DNA of 64,000 nt from Euglena gracilis (Eukaryota > Euglenida > Euglenophyceae > Euglenales). The position numbers were made by a program, and so were the translations under genes. The stretch is taken from contig CP154957.1 of NCBI GenBank assembly GCA_039621445.1, forward strand, positions 21,172,726-21,236,725, read 5' to 3'. Shown piece after piece: positions 1-12,429 of the stretch. The first letter of the stretch is position 1; each line of letters opens with the position of its first letter. The notes beneath the pieces were generated by a model, which saw only the letters and a program-made list of their open reading frames with translations, made no database searches and was not told the origin of the DNA.

Positions 1-6
1 CACGAG

Positions 7-57
7 NNNNNNNNNNNNNNNNNNNNNNNNNNNNNNNNNNNNNNNNNNNNNNNNNNN
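7..57. other. assembly gap (51 N)
   Basis: A run of N follows the six bases cacgag. Nothing can be said about continuity across it, and the six leading bases may not be adjacent to the rest in the genome. Confidence 0.99.
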
Positions 58-1300
58 CCCGGACCCTCCTAGGGGTTCTGGGGGAGGGTTCCTGACTTCT
101 TTTCGTGGCCTTCAGGGCTGGAACCCCTGGGGGTCCCAGTCCCAGGGTATGGGTCCCGGCGCGAAGCGCCGTATTTTTTATTTTGAAAATGCCTTTAAAC
201 GGCCAGTTTTTTTGGGGGTCCCCTTACCCTGCCCCAGGGCAGGCCGGCACATGAACACCGAAACCCTGCGGGTGGAGGGGGAGTGTCCGACTCCTCGTCC
301 CGCCAGGTTTTCCTGTATTTCCGGGGGCGCTGATTTTTTTCAAAATTCTCTTTGGTGCTTTCGGCGCCAAAGTGATTTTTCTTTGAGTGGTGCTGCAGTG
401 GGAAGGATTCTCGTTCTCGGCATTACAGGGAGAGAACATAAAGTGTGCTGACACTCCTGCCAGCCATTCAGCAACAAGGCCCAACAAGACCCTACCTGTT
501 GTTGGCATTCCTTTCACCTGAATTCTTTCTTTCACCCGAAAAGGATTGAAACATAAAGCAAACCTGCACGACCCTCTGAGCGACGAAAAAAAAAGAGAGT
601 ATACAATGAAGATTTGTACAAATGGGGTCAGCCGCAAAACGGAAGATAGATCAAACTGGGAAAAATTGTCATAACAACTGAGCAAAAAAAGCAAGCTGTT
701 GCAGCAGACCTTTGCATTCTGACAAAATAACATTATTCCAGGTCAGGAATAAACTCCAAAAATCTTATGAACACATACAATGCTGCTCTTATAACTCAAT
801 TTTTATTTCTAATCAGTTTGAACAAATTTTTGAGATACCTTTTGGGTCCGTTATTGAAAATCTGAAGGGGAGTTTATTTTGGGAGCATACATTTGGGATT
901 TTGCTGAAATTTGCACCCCAAAAACATTTCCGGGAGGGTGCAGAAATAAGTACTAAAAAAAACAACAAATGGGCAAAAATGTCTCAAAAATGCCAATTTG
1001 AACACCTGAAAAAAGTGAGTAAAATTAAAAAATGGTGGGAAAAATAGATCATTTTTAGGGCACTTTCATTTAACCATATTCCATTTGACCATTGCAACCA
1101 TTTTCACCCATTTTCACAATTAGGATGGGGGTCTGATTCTGGAAAAATTCCGAGGGGAGTCATAAGTCATAGTCATATTTTGGGGGTCCAGTGTTTGGAC
1201 TTTTGCTGAAAATCGGCAGGGAGGGCCTTATTTGTGGAGGAGGAGGGCTTTTTATTGAAGGTTTCCTCATATCAACACACGTTTCATATCATACCTCCTT
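58..1300. repeat. repeat-rich stretch, no gene seen
   Basis: No supportable exon. Positions 100-230 carry a repeat related to 3290-3370, 14970-15060 and 49200-49410; it holds a short GC hairpin (ggcgcgaagcgcc near 160) next to a T/A-rich run. Positions 1150-1260 resemble fragments at 2080-2150 and 41740-41820 (shared phrase ttgctgaaaatc beside G-runs), probably remnants of the C-tract/tag elements described elsewhere. Confidence 0.5.
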
Positions 1301-1305
1301 GATTT

Positions 1306-1340
1306 CTTCTCCTTCTTCTTCTTCTTCTTCTTCTTCTTCG
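1306..1340 (+). repeat. (CTT)n microsatellite
   Basis: Uninterrupted run of cttcttctt repeats. Encoded serine or lysine runs are an artefact of the repeat. Confidence 0.9.
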
Positions 1341-1639
1341 TTTCTATTGTTTGTCATCGTTAAGCTTACATGCACTGATGCGCAGACGTAATGTGCAATG
1401 AATTGAAGAGGATTTCTTGAACCATGTCTGTTTCACAGACAGAACAAAGCAGTATGATAGCACATGGAATTTTGTTATATTATACGGGCGAAAAAAATTA
1501 TTACGATCCCCCCATTGCATGGAAAATACAGGATGAATTTTCAAGGTGTTGGATCGAAAATTGTCGTTTTTAATGAGTCTCAGCTCATGCAGCTCATGCA
1601 GCTCACCACAAAAACACAGGCGGTGGAATACCACATTTT

Positions 1640-1880
1640 CAGGTATATAATGTTCCAGCACCAAACAGGCTGGCACAGGAGGCTCTTACTCAATTCTTAG
1701 TTGGACTTGAAATGGTTCGTTTGCACAATTGCACAAATGGACTTTGCTTCTGCTGCCATGTGGGCATCCAGAGAGGATCAACGAAATTGGGGTAATGTAG
1801 CCAATTTGCCATATAACTCAACTGCTTCTGGGGGCAATCCTTCTGTATCCTTTATCCCCTCTATCATTCACAAGTTGGTG
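1640..1880. repeat. dispersed repeat, family K
   Basis: Clear similarity to 30560-30780: shared phrases aacaggctggcacaggag, then a cacaattgc run, ctgctgccatg, ctcaactg and ttatcccct in the same order and spacing. Related pieces occur at 29200-29830, 30340-30430 and 62500-63350. The repeat is marked by recurring 'gcacaattgcacaaatgg' phrases. No coding potential is evident. Confidence 0.65.
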
Positions 1881-2755
1881 GAATTCTAGATGATCCATTT
1901 GAAAGTACATATCTATTAAAAAAATATTTTGTGGCGTGCGAAAATGCACCCCTTTTTATATCACGCTTCAAAAGTCTTCACTGGGTGCTGCAAGCTTCTA
2001 AAATAAACATAGGGGTGAATCCGACCACCAGAGCAACGCCCACCAGACTGGGGGCAGGAAATGGATGACCAGGATTGAAATGTATATTTTGGGCTGTTGC
2101 TGAAAATGGTGGCGATCCATATCTGGAGGGGGAGGGCTGGCATGTCAACAGCATTTCAAACCCGACTCTGGGGGGAAACCTTTTAAAAAAAAATACTGGG
2201 AAATTTGCACAATTGCACAAGACGACATGTTGCGGCTGAAATTCAAGATCGGCAGCCTTAGACCAAGATAACTTTGAGATCCATACAAAATTCAAGAGCC
2301 CAACTCTGAATCTGGAATCTGGTGCTTTGACCAATTTTGAAGACTCGACATCTTTTGGAAATTGTTGGTGCATGCATTTCACAGAATTTCTTTCCACACA
2401 CGGATTTTGGAGGTTTTGTTGCACAAAACAGAGGGTGAACCCCCCAAAAAGAAGCACAATTTTGCAAGCCACAAAATGGGATATTTGGGTCTTCAACGTC
2501 CACAACACACAATACCAGTTATTACTGTTGAAAGCAAAAATGAAGGAAAAAACATGCAGGTCGAAATGCACCAATGCAAAAGGCATAAAAGATGTTTGAC
2601 CCTGCCCGGTATCGCAACTTATCACAGCATGTCATGTCATGGTAAACCATGTCATGCCATTTCACACGTTGACACACAGTATCACTATTATCCCTTGATC
2701 CCTTCATTGCTTTCCCAGCATGGCATACAACAGGTGGCCGGCCTTAGGCATGGAC

Positions 2756-4560
2756 ATCCTTCCACGCCACCAGCTCGACGTCATGCTCCACAATGCCCAC
2801 AAACGTGTGCATCAGGACGGGGGCCGCGTGGAAGGAGGACGGCCTCCGGCCCCCGCCCGCCGGCAGGCAGGTGAAGGACCAACCCGGGCACGGCAGGAAA
2901 TACGTGGCTTAAAGTCCAACCGCAGGGATGATGGCCGGGTTTGAGACCCCTCTGCATCCCTCCAAGCTTCTTCAGTCAAACACCCAATGAATGCTAGGCG
3001 TGCTGGGACCGGGGCAGGGCCCATAGTGGGACTTGAGGGTCTTGGCCAGGCCGTTTGCTTCGGGACCCTGGGAGGCCTGCTGGATGGGAATTTTGATGAC
3101 CCGCAGAAAAGCAACCAACTGAAAAGCCCCTCTCCCTCCCAGGGGGAGGTTGCCGCTTCGCACCAATGTGGGAGGGCAATTCTGACCTTTTCCTTAGCCA
3201 ATCTTGTTCCCAAAACCCCTGAAAGGAAGCCAAAAAGGACATTTCGGCAGATCCAGGGGGCCCCCCACCCACCTGGTTGGCACAGGACCCCCTAAAAAAA
3301 CCTGGCCGTCCAAGGGTATTCTCAAAATTGGCGCTTTGCACAGAAACCCATACCCGGGCCTGCAGCCCAGGACATCTCCCCCAGGCACTATTTTTAAGGC
3401 GCCTTAAATATTTTTCAAAAAAAACTTAAAATAGCATTAAAATAACCTAAAAAGACTGAATGTTGGCAAAAATGTTCTAAAGAGCTCTTAAAAAACCGTA
3501 AAAATTGTCCTGAAATTTTTTTTTCGAATTTCAAGCAAAAAAAGAAGCCACAAAATGTCGGCCAAAACAAGCCAACTCCGGGGTGAAAAAAATGATTTCT
3601 GGCATCATTGGAACATTGTCTGTCCACTCAAAATGGCTCTTTAACCGCCCTTGGAAAATACACGCCTTAAAATTTTCTTAAAAATTTTAAAATGCAAAAT
3701 ACCTTAAAAAAAACCTTAGCCTGCTCGCCCCTGTGGGGTCCGGCCCCAGACACCCGCCCACCTCCCCTTCCTCCCCAAAGGGGGCCTTCCAATTTAAAAG
3801 AGCCTAGGCAGCCGCCGGGGCAAAAAATATCCAGTCCTTTGCGCTTTGCCCGTCACAAGAAAAAAAAATTCCACTAACTGAGACCCCCCACCCGAGGGGT
3901 GGTCCCACCGGCCGACCAACTCTGCTACTCCTTAAGCAGAGGCCTGGCCGCCTTGGTCCACGGGGCTGTCGGGGCGGGAGGTGCGCGTGACTGCCTCGGA
4001 CGAGAGGCCGTCCTGGCTGTCGGGGGGCTCGGCGCTGCTGGCAACTCCACTGTTGTCCGCCTCTTTAATTGCTTCGTCCGTGCGGCAACGTGGTGAACAA
4101 TGGACAGAACAACAACAGCAGCAGCAACAACAACCACAACAACAACCACAACAACAGCAACAACAACAACAACGCTTCCACCGTAATAAAAATAATCCAC
4201 CAACAAGGTTTGGAATCCTCCGCCTTCCTTCCATGTCCTGCCCGGATGGGGATTACCATCAAACACCCACCCCTGCCAATGCCCCCACCACCTGCTGGAT
4301 GCAAGGCGGGCCAGTGGGTGGTGCCAAAAGAGGCAATTTCACTCCTTTTCCCAAAAGCAGCGTGCGAGGCCAACGCTGGCAGTCTCCAGCTGCTTCGTCT
4401 CCTTGGCCGGGGCCAAAGCGGCTGCGGCGGCTGCAGTGGCAGCTGTCCTCCGGCGTCTCTGGGAGAGGAGGGGGACGGCGTGGGAGAAGTCGCAGAGCTG
4501 GCACATCGTAGGTGGCTGGAGGTGGCTGTGGCAGTGGTTTGACAGAGGAAATTGTGGCAA
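2756..4560 (-). CDS. unidentified gene, copy A of a duplicated pair
   Basis: I do not recognise the family. Four exon-like stretches reappear in the same order in a second copy at 12430-13430. These are, 5' to 3' on the minus strand: about 4350-4550 (MCQLCDFSHAVP), about 3935-4060 (SQDGLSSEAVTRTSRP), about 3000-3045 (VPLWALPR, or GPAPVPA in another frame) and about 2756-2875 (SSFHAAPVLMHTFVGIVEHD). The last stretch runs to a TAA just after the dipeptide HA near 2756. Exon borders are not resolved, and a repeat of family L and a (CAA)n tract lie between exons. Conservation of peptides between two diverged copies, in GC-rich islands, is the evidence that it is coding. One or both copies could be pseudogenes. 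Confidence 0.45.
3386..3720. repeat. dispersed repeat, family L
   Basis: Starts caggcactatttttaagg and ends in cttaaaaaaa-rich sequence. It matches 5102-5490 along most of its length (shared phrases aagccacaaaat, tggcatc..tggaacatt, gtccac, atggctcttt, acgcctt). Shorter relatives of the middle part (ctggcatccttg..catc.cccatccact) are at 16930-16990 and 53440-53480. The CAG start and complementary AAGG/CCTT ends suggest a TIR element. Confidence 0.65.
4105..4172 (+). repeat. (CAA/CAG)n microsatellite
   Basis: Alternating caacaa and cagcag triplets. It lies between exon-like pieces of unidentified copy A, so it is probably intronic rather than a glutamine tract. Confidence 0.85.
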
Positions 4561-4569
4561 ATCAAAAGT

Positions 4570-5100
4570 GCGCATTTTAAAAAAAAAATGGTTTCAAGCA
4601 TGACTAAAATGACGGCTCCGCATCCCAATAAAAACCCGAAGGGGAAGGTGGCCCACAAGCTGCACCTTAATAACTAATTCTGCGTCATAGAAACCAGACC
4701 ACGTGAAAAAAATGAGTGGAAACAGACCCACAAAAAATTACTCAGCAACTGAAGCGCTGCCAGGATTCTTTTCACCAACCCGGGGGGTGCCTTGCATCAT
4801 GGGGTGCCTGCACATAAACAGATGCCACCGCCGGATCCTCCCCCTGATGCCTGCCGACCCAGTCAATTTTCCCTTGAAAATGGCCATTTTTGGGCCCCCG
4901 GTGCCTTCGGCACCGAGGGGTGTGGTATTGCACTACCCACCCGAAAATCTGACCCCCCCCCGGGGGGGCAGTCGAAAATGTCCGACCCCCCTGCTGTCCC
5001 ATTGCACCCCCCTGAATTTCCTTAAAAGAAGGCTGAGTGCTGCACGGAATAACATGACAGGATCATTGACGGTTGGCAAAACAACCACCAAAGGGATACC
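4570..5100. other. no gene seen
   Basis: AT-rich sequence, then C-rich repeat-like sequence with the hairpin ggtgccttcggcacc near 4900-4915 that recurs in many elements of this window. No exon could be supported. Confidence 0.4.
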
Positions 5101-5101
5101 A

Positions 5102-5490
5102 GGCACTATTTTTTAAGGTGCCTTAAAACTAAAAACCTTTAAAACACTCTGGCCAAAATGCCTTAAAAAAACCCCTTCAAAACCCCTGTGAAAGCCTTTA
5201 AAAATTCGTTCTGGAAAAAAATTCGATTTTCGAGCAAAAAAAAAAGCCACAGAACCTCAGCAAAAATAAATCAACTCCATGGAAACAAATGATTTTTGGC
5301 ATCGCTGAAACATTTTATATCCACCCAAAACTCAAAAAATGAGTTTTTGACCTTTTTGATTGGTTCGATGCCCAGATGGCTCTTTGACCACCCTTGAAAA
5401 TGGACGCCTTCAGGATTCTTAAGAAATCCTCAAAATGCAGAAAAATATTAAAAAACCTTAAAAAACATTTTAAAAAACCTTAATGTTTTT
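5102..5490. repeat. dispersed repeat, family L
   Basis: Second long copy of the repeat at 3386-3720. It begins caggcactattttttaagg and ends among cttaaaaaac motifs. Its middle is longer by an insertion around 5325-5370. Confidence 0.65.
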
Positions 5491-5599
5491 TGAAACATTT
5501 CAGCTTGAAAAAAGATTGCCTGATGGACAAACAAAAAGTAGCTGGCGAACTGATTATACTGAACACTGCTCTCAATTCTCAAACACATAAAGGGGACAG

Positions 5600-5945
5600 A
5601 TTCACGATTTGGCCTTTGGGGGGGAGGAAAGCATCCCCATGGGGAGGAGGGGGGCCACTTTCCACCTTCAAACAACCAGTCAACCACTTCCGTCCCCCTG
5701 GGGGGGGGGCAGGGGGTCGGTCACTCTGGCCACTTGGCAAAAAATGGCTCAAGTCAAAGGATTTTGGTCAAACCCCCCCAAAAAAATTCCAGCGCCTTTG
5801 GCGCCGGGTGGACACTTTCGGCCATTCCTGGACGACCCCATCGAGGGTGTCTGGAGCCAAAAGCCAGTCAGTCACTCTGAAAAACCAGTCAGTCACCCCC
5901 CCCCCCCGGGGGTGCGGTCGGAAGCAGTGGTATGATCCGGAACCC
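5600..5945. repeat. dispersed repeat, family B
   Basis: Characterised by repeated ccagtcagtcac phrases, ggccactttccac, and an internal gcgcctttggcgc hairpin. Two more copies at 7690-8010 and 10300-10660 share the same order of motifs (gccactttccacttt, cagtcagtcac, ttggtcactctggcc, gacccc, ggagccaaaa). A stretch near the right end (5930-5945) is complementary to the 'ggaccat' left end of the other copies, suggesting terminal inverted repeats. Target duplications were not resolved. Confidence 0.65.
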
Positions 5946-6479
5946 CAGAAGGCTTCGCTATAAAGGCAGGTGGGGGGGGGGTTGGACCCCCCCCTCTGGT
6001 CCAGAAAGGCGAAGTAGGGGGGACACCACCCACCTAAACAATGGCGTGGTCCGGGTGACTGATTTTTGGTTTGGTGCGAATCGCCGGGCCGAAAAAATCC
6101 CCCCCCCCAAAAAAATTGCCAAAAATGCCGAAAATTGTCGGCGCAAAGCGCCGGAGGGAAAAGGGTTGACCTTTTTGGGGGGTCCTGGTTACGGGGTCAG
6201 TCCAGACCCCCCTTAACAGGGGGGGGGGCAGGACTGGAAAAGAGACGGTGGCAGAAAGTCCCTCTGGTATAAGAAACCTCTGACTCGCACCCAGAGTCTG
6301 CTTGTTTCCTCTATTTGTAAAGCCAAGATAATGCAAATGTGGTGCAGCTGTGCAGAACAAACAATTGAATCTCTTGAAGGAGGGTACAGGTTGCGCCATT
6401 GCATCAGCTATTTTTTACACAGACGGAGGCGTCCAGCCCGGAAAATCTCATGTGGGAAACAACACCTGTCGAGCAGATG

Positions 6480-7165
6480 AAGCGGCGGCCCTGCACCCAA
6501 CAGCAAAGCCGAGGGTCCAGATGGAGTCGCCGTCCCACAAACGCCTCCTCCACACCCCAATGCCAGAGATGCTGGCAGAGATGCTGCTTTTTTTTACGGC
6601 TACGTGTCCAAAACAGCTCCTCCGGCGTTAGCAGGGATATACGGGAAGCCCTAAGGGAGGGGTCGGACCCCCCTTCTATATCAAAGCTGAAGGGGGCCGG
6701 GAATTTTTTTCGGCTTTGTGGATGGGCAAAAGCCCGGATACAAGGCCGAAACTGGAGGAAAATCCCTGATTTTTCTTTGAAAATAAAATCCGAAATGCTC
6801 ATTTTTTGAAATTTTGAATGGAAAACACCAAAACATCAAAAAACGTGCAATATGCTCAAAAGTGTGGGGGAAAGGTAATTTTCGCTCATTTTCTGGCGCT
6901 GTGCGCCAGAAGAAAATTTTCCGTTATTTGGAACCTGTCAAGGAGGGGGGGTAGGGGGTCCGGACACAGGTCCCACCCCCCTCTCCCACCCCCCTCCCAA
7001 CATCTGCGGGGGGGGGGGACCCCCAACCATCTCCCTCAAAACCGAAGGGCTTCCAATCTATCCCTGCCCCTCAGCATACCGGAATGTGTCGACAATGTCC
7101 ATCAACAGTGGCCCATCCCCATGTGCCTTGAAAGCCGCTTTGCAATGCTCTTGGACTACGGACAT
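6480..7165 (-). CDS. unidentified gene fragment split by a TIR element
   Basis: A minus-strand reading starts at an ATG at 7165 and runs 33 codons (MSVVQEHCKAAFKAHGDG, then a segment ending FRYAEG) up to 7067, exactly the edge of the family C element at 6632-7066. Beyond the element, 6480-6631 is open in the same phase (LTPEELFWTRSR) and is followed by a GC-rich exon-like stretch at about 6460-6560. Unlike the clean introner cases, the frame is kept by removing the element alone. I do not recognise the protein. The match between element edge and ORF edge is the main support; the start codon is a guess. Confidence 0.3.
6632..7066. mobile_element. TIR element, family C (older copy)
   Basis: 435 bp. 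Left end cagggatatacgggaagccc and right end gggcttccaatctatccctg are imperfect inverted repeats. A second copy at 57107-57519 has nearly perfect ends and a perfect 8-bp duplication. Flanking octamers here (GGCGTTAG and CCCCTCAG) match at only 4 of 8 positions, consistent with decay. The interior contains a hairpin (ctggcgctgtgcgccag near 6886) followed by aagaaaatttt, as in the other copy. Confidence 0.75.
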
Positions 7166-7689
7166 CGAGGGAGCAGCGGGCGGGCCCGTGGTGGGCAGGG
7201 CGCCACAACGCCCCGACCAGGATCTCGTTTTAGGACTGGGGGTCCCCACCCACCCACTGACCGGTCAGGGGACCCACGTTTTGGGAATCAGTTCTGGGCT
7301 CAACCAAAACTTCTCTGCTCCTCTGGAGACCTCCCACCCCCACCTGGGGGGTCCAACAAACCCACCCACCCCACCTCCCCATCCCCCCTGGTCTTACCTT
7401 AAACGGGGGAACAACCTTCAAAAACAAGCGGCCCCAATAATTATTTTGAAAACCCAATGACTATTTTGAAAACTTCTTCAATGGGCCAGCCTTGCCCAAG
7501 ATGGACCCTTTTCGGGAAACCCTTTTGCGACACCCAAACCTTGCGGGTGCCACAACAACAGGCAAATGGACGGTGGCACGGTGGAGAGGCCACTGTGGAT
7601 GAGCGAACGGCACGAGGGCATTCGGGGCCGCCGGGGCGGCGACAGGGGCAGAGCTGCGCGTTTCGACGGACAGACGCCTTTCTCGGAGG

Positions 7690-8010
7690 GCTTTTCTTAG
7701 GACCCTGGGGGGGGTCCGGACCATACCGTGGCTCATTGACCCCCGGGGGAGGGGCCACTTTCCACTTTCAAAAATCCAGTCAGTCACTTTTCAAAAAAAA
7801 ACAAACAGTCACTAACTTCGTACCCCGGGGGGGGGTGACCTTGCCCACTCAGCCAAAAATGGTTCAAAATCAACGGGTTTTGGCCCAAAATCCAAAAAAA
7901 AATCGAACGCGCCAGGTGGCCACCTTCGGCCGACCCTCTCCGGGGGGGGGGGTCTGGAAGCAAAAAACCATTCAGTCACTCTGAAAAAAAAACAGCCCAC
8001 CCGCCCACCC
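7690..8010. repeat. dispersed repeat, family B
   Basis: Second copy of the repeat at 5600-5945: ggggtccggaccatacc near the left edge, gccactttccactttc, cagtcagtcac, then a cagtcactctgaaaaa phrase near 7975. Confidence 0.65.
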
Positions 8011-10299
8011 ACCCCTGGGGAGGGGGGGGCTTCTTTTGGGGGTCAGCTTTGGGGTCCAAAAAAAATTGGGCACTCCGCACCGAAAAAGAGAAAACCCCCT
8101 CCGCACTCGGCACGACCCTACCCCCCCCCCCCGGGCTCCGGGGCCCAGAACCACCAACCCACTCCAAAACCAGAATGTGAAAGCGTGTTTGTCAAGGAAA
8201 GGCGTTGACGGGATGGGTGAAGGCGTCGACTAGCACACAGAATTTTGGAGTCAGGTATACGGGGCCAGCGGAAGAGGATATAAGAAAAGAGCTGAGCAGA
8301 GAGCTCTCAGGCGTACCTTGGGATGGATCTGAAGTTGGCTTGCCCCTGTCAGGTGCGCCAAAAATCAAGTTCTGTGAAAGATTCCCACTACCCACAGACT
8401 AAATGGAGGACAAAACACCCCCCAGGTCAGAGAAGAACATCGGCAATTCTCCTCAAAAATGTTTTTTCTTGTAAATTGGCGGAATTTGAGCCGCAAAATT
8501 GTATTGGGAACCAATACAATTTAGGCTCCTGAGCTTGATTCTTCTGCCCAAATATGACAACCCAACCATATAAAACCCGCACGCCCTCCAAAGTATTAAG
8601 CTGGATGGCACATTTGGGAGGAGTTTCCGAACTTGGAGCCAGGGTTCATACCACCCAAAATTGATCAAACTCAAAAAGACCCCCAAATGGACATTTTTAA
8701 GCAATTTATGAATTTTGCACATTTCTGGCACCTCAACTGATGTTGAGATTACCACAGATCTTCTGCACCAGTCATTTTTGCCAAAATATGCTGTCTTTGG
8801 AAGGAAATGGATGATGCCTTGCTTTATTATTGAAGGAAATTTATTTGGGGGGGTATTATTTGGGACATTGAGCCCAGGAATAATCAAATGGGGGGTTATA
8901 TCTGGACAATGCCAAGAACTCCTTCACCACCCATTGAAACAGGTGGGGAAACGAAGAAAGGAAAGCAGAGTTAAAGGCAAAAAAAGAAAATTTTTGATTA
9001 TTTTTCCATTTTCCCCCCTTTGAGGCGATCCTTTTTTATCCCTATTAGATATGCCAGTTTAACAGGAACATGATCATTCATGAGTACTGGTGATTATTTG
9101 TGATTCTTTGAGATTCAGTCCAATTTATTCCCAACCTGCAATGAAGAATGAAAATTTTGAAGAGTTTCACCATTCCTTGCTGGTGTCTGACCCCTTCCCT
9201 GGGTCAGGGTAGGCAATGAATGGATTGTAACCATTGCCTCTTGCCTGGGTGGTCCAGACCCGCACGCGCCCTGAGTGCACGTGGGGGTCCAGGGCCCCAC
9301 ATGCCTTTGGGGGCGTCTCGAAAAACTGTTGTGGCTTGCAACCTATTCGTGAGAATTTTGTGGGGAAAAATTCCTGGAAGAAAAATGTTTGAAAAAGAGG
9401 TGGGTTTTTTGGCAGTTTTCTTTTGAAAAACGTTTGAAAAAATGAACCCCTAAATCTCCACCAGCACGAAGCGCAAGAAAATAAAAAGAAGGATTTTTCC
9501 AGTTCCTGGGAGGGGGGTCCCAGATCTGACCCAAAATTACTGACAGAGGGAAAAGTCCGGTAGGCTGGGGGCAGACCCCAGTGCAGAACGTTCTAACGTT
9601 CAGTTAAGCCTGTCCTTGTGCATTTGCCAAAAGCACACAAATGTTCCAGTAATTTAACAGAGAGGATGCAAGGGCATGTTATGTGAAGGGGGGAAACTGT
9701 GAACTCAGATGGAAATTCGAAGGGATGCGGCCAACAAGGAAGTTGGGTGAATAAACCCAATGGAACCTAGAGAAATTGGCGGTCCAAGCCAACAATGGTC
9801 TGGAATTGCCGGAAAGATTTATTTGCAACAATATTTCGCACCATTTTCGCCAGTTCCTGCCTGCCATGCCCTGTGTCATTGTCATGCAAACCCCAGGTAC
9901 AAGGGCAACACAACTCCAATAACGGAAATATAAAACGACCAGAGGGAAGACTTCCGTGCCTCAAGAGACCAATTAAGCCTCGAAGCGACAGGTATCACCT
10001 GCTTGGTGTATGCCCGACCGAAGCACTGCTCAGCATTTCTCGCCGGGATCCTCCGAAGACCGCATGCACAAACGCAGATAGAAGCCAAAGCTCTGTTTCC
10101 GTTGCACAAAAACAGAAAACGAAAAGGAAAGGCATGGAAACGGGGATGGGGGGAAATGGCTAAATAACATTTTGCGACCAGTTGCACTTATCGCTGAATG
10201 GGAGTTCCAGAGCCTTGAGCAAAAAAATAGTTATGATCCAAAGACCAACAGCTTGAACACACAATTACCAGAAGTTTGTTTTTAAGAACTTGGGGGGGG

Positions 10300-10660
10300 G
10301 GGAAGCGGTTCGGACCATGATATTGTTTACCGACCCCTGGGAGGGGGGAGCAGAGGAGGGGGGCCACTTTCCACTTTCAAAAAGCCAGTCAGTCACTTTC
10401 CAAAAACCAGTCACCCACTTCCTACCTCCCCTCGGGGGAGGGGTTGGTCATTCTTGGTCACTCTGGCCAAAATGGGTCAAAATCAATGGGTTTTTGCCAA
10501 AGCCCCAAAAATTCGGCGCCAGGTGGCCACTTTCAGTCATTCCTGGCCGACCCCCCCCCCCGGGGGGGATCTGGAGCCAAAAATCCAGTCAGTCTTTCCG
10601 AAAAAACCAGCCAGTCACCCCTCCCGGGGGGCGGGGGGAGGGTTCGGGCACACCTCAAGC
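10300..10660. repeat. dispersed repeat, family B
   Basis: Third copy. It starts ggttcggaccatgatattg and contains gccactttccactttc, cagtcagtcactttcc, ttggtcactctggcc and cagtcagtctttcc in the same order as the other copies. Confidence 0.65.
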
Positions 10661-12429
10661 AATGGAATGCTGTAGAATTGCAGTAGCAACGGAGTAGCAA
10701 ATAGAGGAAACCCCCCTCCAGGATCCCCTAGGGCCCCCCTCCGGGTCACCAACTTTTTTGAAAAATATAACTCACAGCTTTGAAATAAAGAAAATGAAAG
10801 GGAGGATCGATGGCTTCGGAGGGCTTATGCTTTGCGCGTACATCGGTCAATGAAAGACGTGGGTACAAGTGATGAAATGCCTCAGCGCCTTCAACCCCCC
10901 CCCTGGTGGCTGGTTTAAGCCCATGGCCGTTGGAGCCAACATGCACCTCCCCCAGTTGACCCCTGGCCCTCTGGGGCCAACATAGCCCAATGGCCCAGGC
11001 CAATGAACGGGGGGGGGGGGGGAGGGGAGCTGTCAGGAGGTCATTAGAAGCCAGTTTCACGTTGGTCCCAACCCATTGGAAGAAGTTCCCAGGAACCCAG
11101 GTGGTGGCCGACATGTCAGGTTCCCTGGGTGGGTTAGGTTGACTGGGGAGGGCAACTTTGGGGGGTGGGGGGGTGGGCAAGTTGACCCCAATAAGAGAGA
11201 ATGAGCTGGGAAGGATAAATACGATGACAGGTTGACAGGCACCGGGACTCGGACAGTTCCCAGGCAGAACTCCACAGGTTCGCAGGCATGACAGCAAATG
11301 CCTGGACAAGCATCTTTGTTGAATCATGTGTGTTTTTTCTCTGCAATGCTTTAAAAAAAATGTTGTTTCCCTTCCAAATGTCATTATGGGATTTGGGGTT
11401 TCCCCAGATCAAGAGGGCAAGAGTGAATTGACGAAATCACCAAAGCCCCCCCCACCCAAATGCCAAGGGACCCCAAGAAACCTCCAAGAACTTTCTAAAA
11501 ACCAAAAGACCTGAACGACCTGAGGGCTGAGGGAGCCCAAATCATGCAAACCCCCCTGGACCCCAATTCCAACTTCGGATGCCCAAACAATAACCCCCGG
11601 GTATATTATTTGGGGGAGGGTTAGTTGGGGGATGATGATAATTGGTCGGGTCAGCGAGAGAGTTAGGTCCAGAAGCACGGCAAAGGAGCACGTCCGCCAC
11701 ACGGACACCCCCACCCAGCCCCGCCGCCCTGCCGGAACGCATGCCCACTCAGGGACGGGAAGCCCTCCTCCAGCTGGACAGCTCTTCGTCCCCCCCAGGC
11801 CTCGATGGGGGGGTGAAGGCTGGGGTTGGCTGCAGGCAAGACTGGAACAGCTGAACCTTGAGCGCCAGGCGGCTGTGGTGGACTGTCGGCTGCACTGTTT
11901 CATTCCCTTTCTTCTTCGTGATCAAAGTTGAGCCCACTACAACCCAAACAAAATGGCAGGAAAACAGAAACAAATAAATGCGATACTAATGGATATACAC
12001 CCAAATCTTCAAAATATTGTCCCTGGAACTTGTTTTTCCGCATTCAGGGGGAAGCCATATCCCAGATGTGACTGGAGCTTTTCACGCTGTTTAATTTGTG
12101 GGCAAAGCTTTGGAAGCCACAGAAGAAGAAAAAAACATCAAACAGCATTTTTGGGGAAATTAGGTGTATTTCTGCAACTGCGGAATTTCGCGAACGTTCT
12201 TTTACAAAAAAATTCCCTTCGTCAGCCCTATTGGTTTATCGTACCAGGCCAATTCATTAGTTGACTTACACCTTGGTGCCCCGAGGCCCATTCTGAATTG
12301 AAACCATGGCACTCCTTCCCTGGGGCCTGGGCCATCCAACCTCCCAGGTGGCGGGGCAACGTTTCATTTGGCATTCGCTCCTCATCTTGCCGGGTGACAT
12401 CTGGCACATCGAGGCCCGTCGAGACCCAC

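Larger units (their letters stand above)
7170..12290. other. repeat-rich stretch with no recognised gene
   Basis: Contains family B copies (7690-8010 and 10300-10660), C-rich tracts, a C-tract/tag fragment at 8840-8910 (ttatttggggggg and tattatttggg), and AT-rich filler. GC-rich islands at about 7560-7690 (minus), 10840-11280 and 11680-11880 could be exons because their base composition resembles the true exons, but no frame gave a family I recognise. Confidence 0.4.

Noticed and set aside
4105-4172. Polyglutamine domain
   Set aside because: The triplet run lies between exon-like blocks of copy A with no conserved frame around it.
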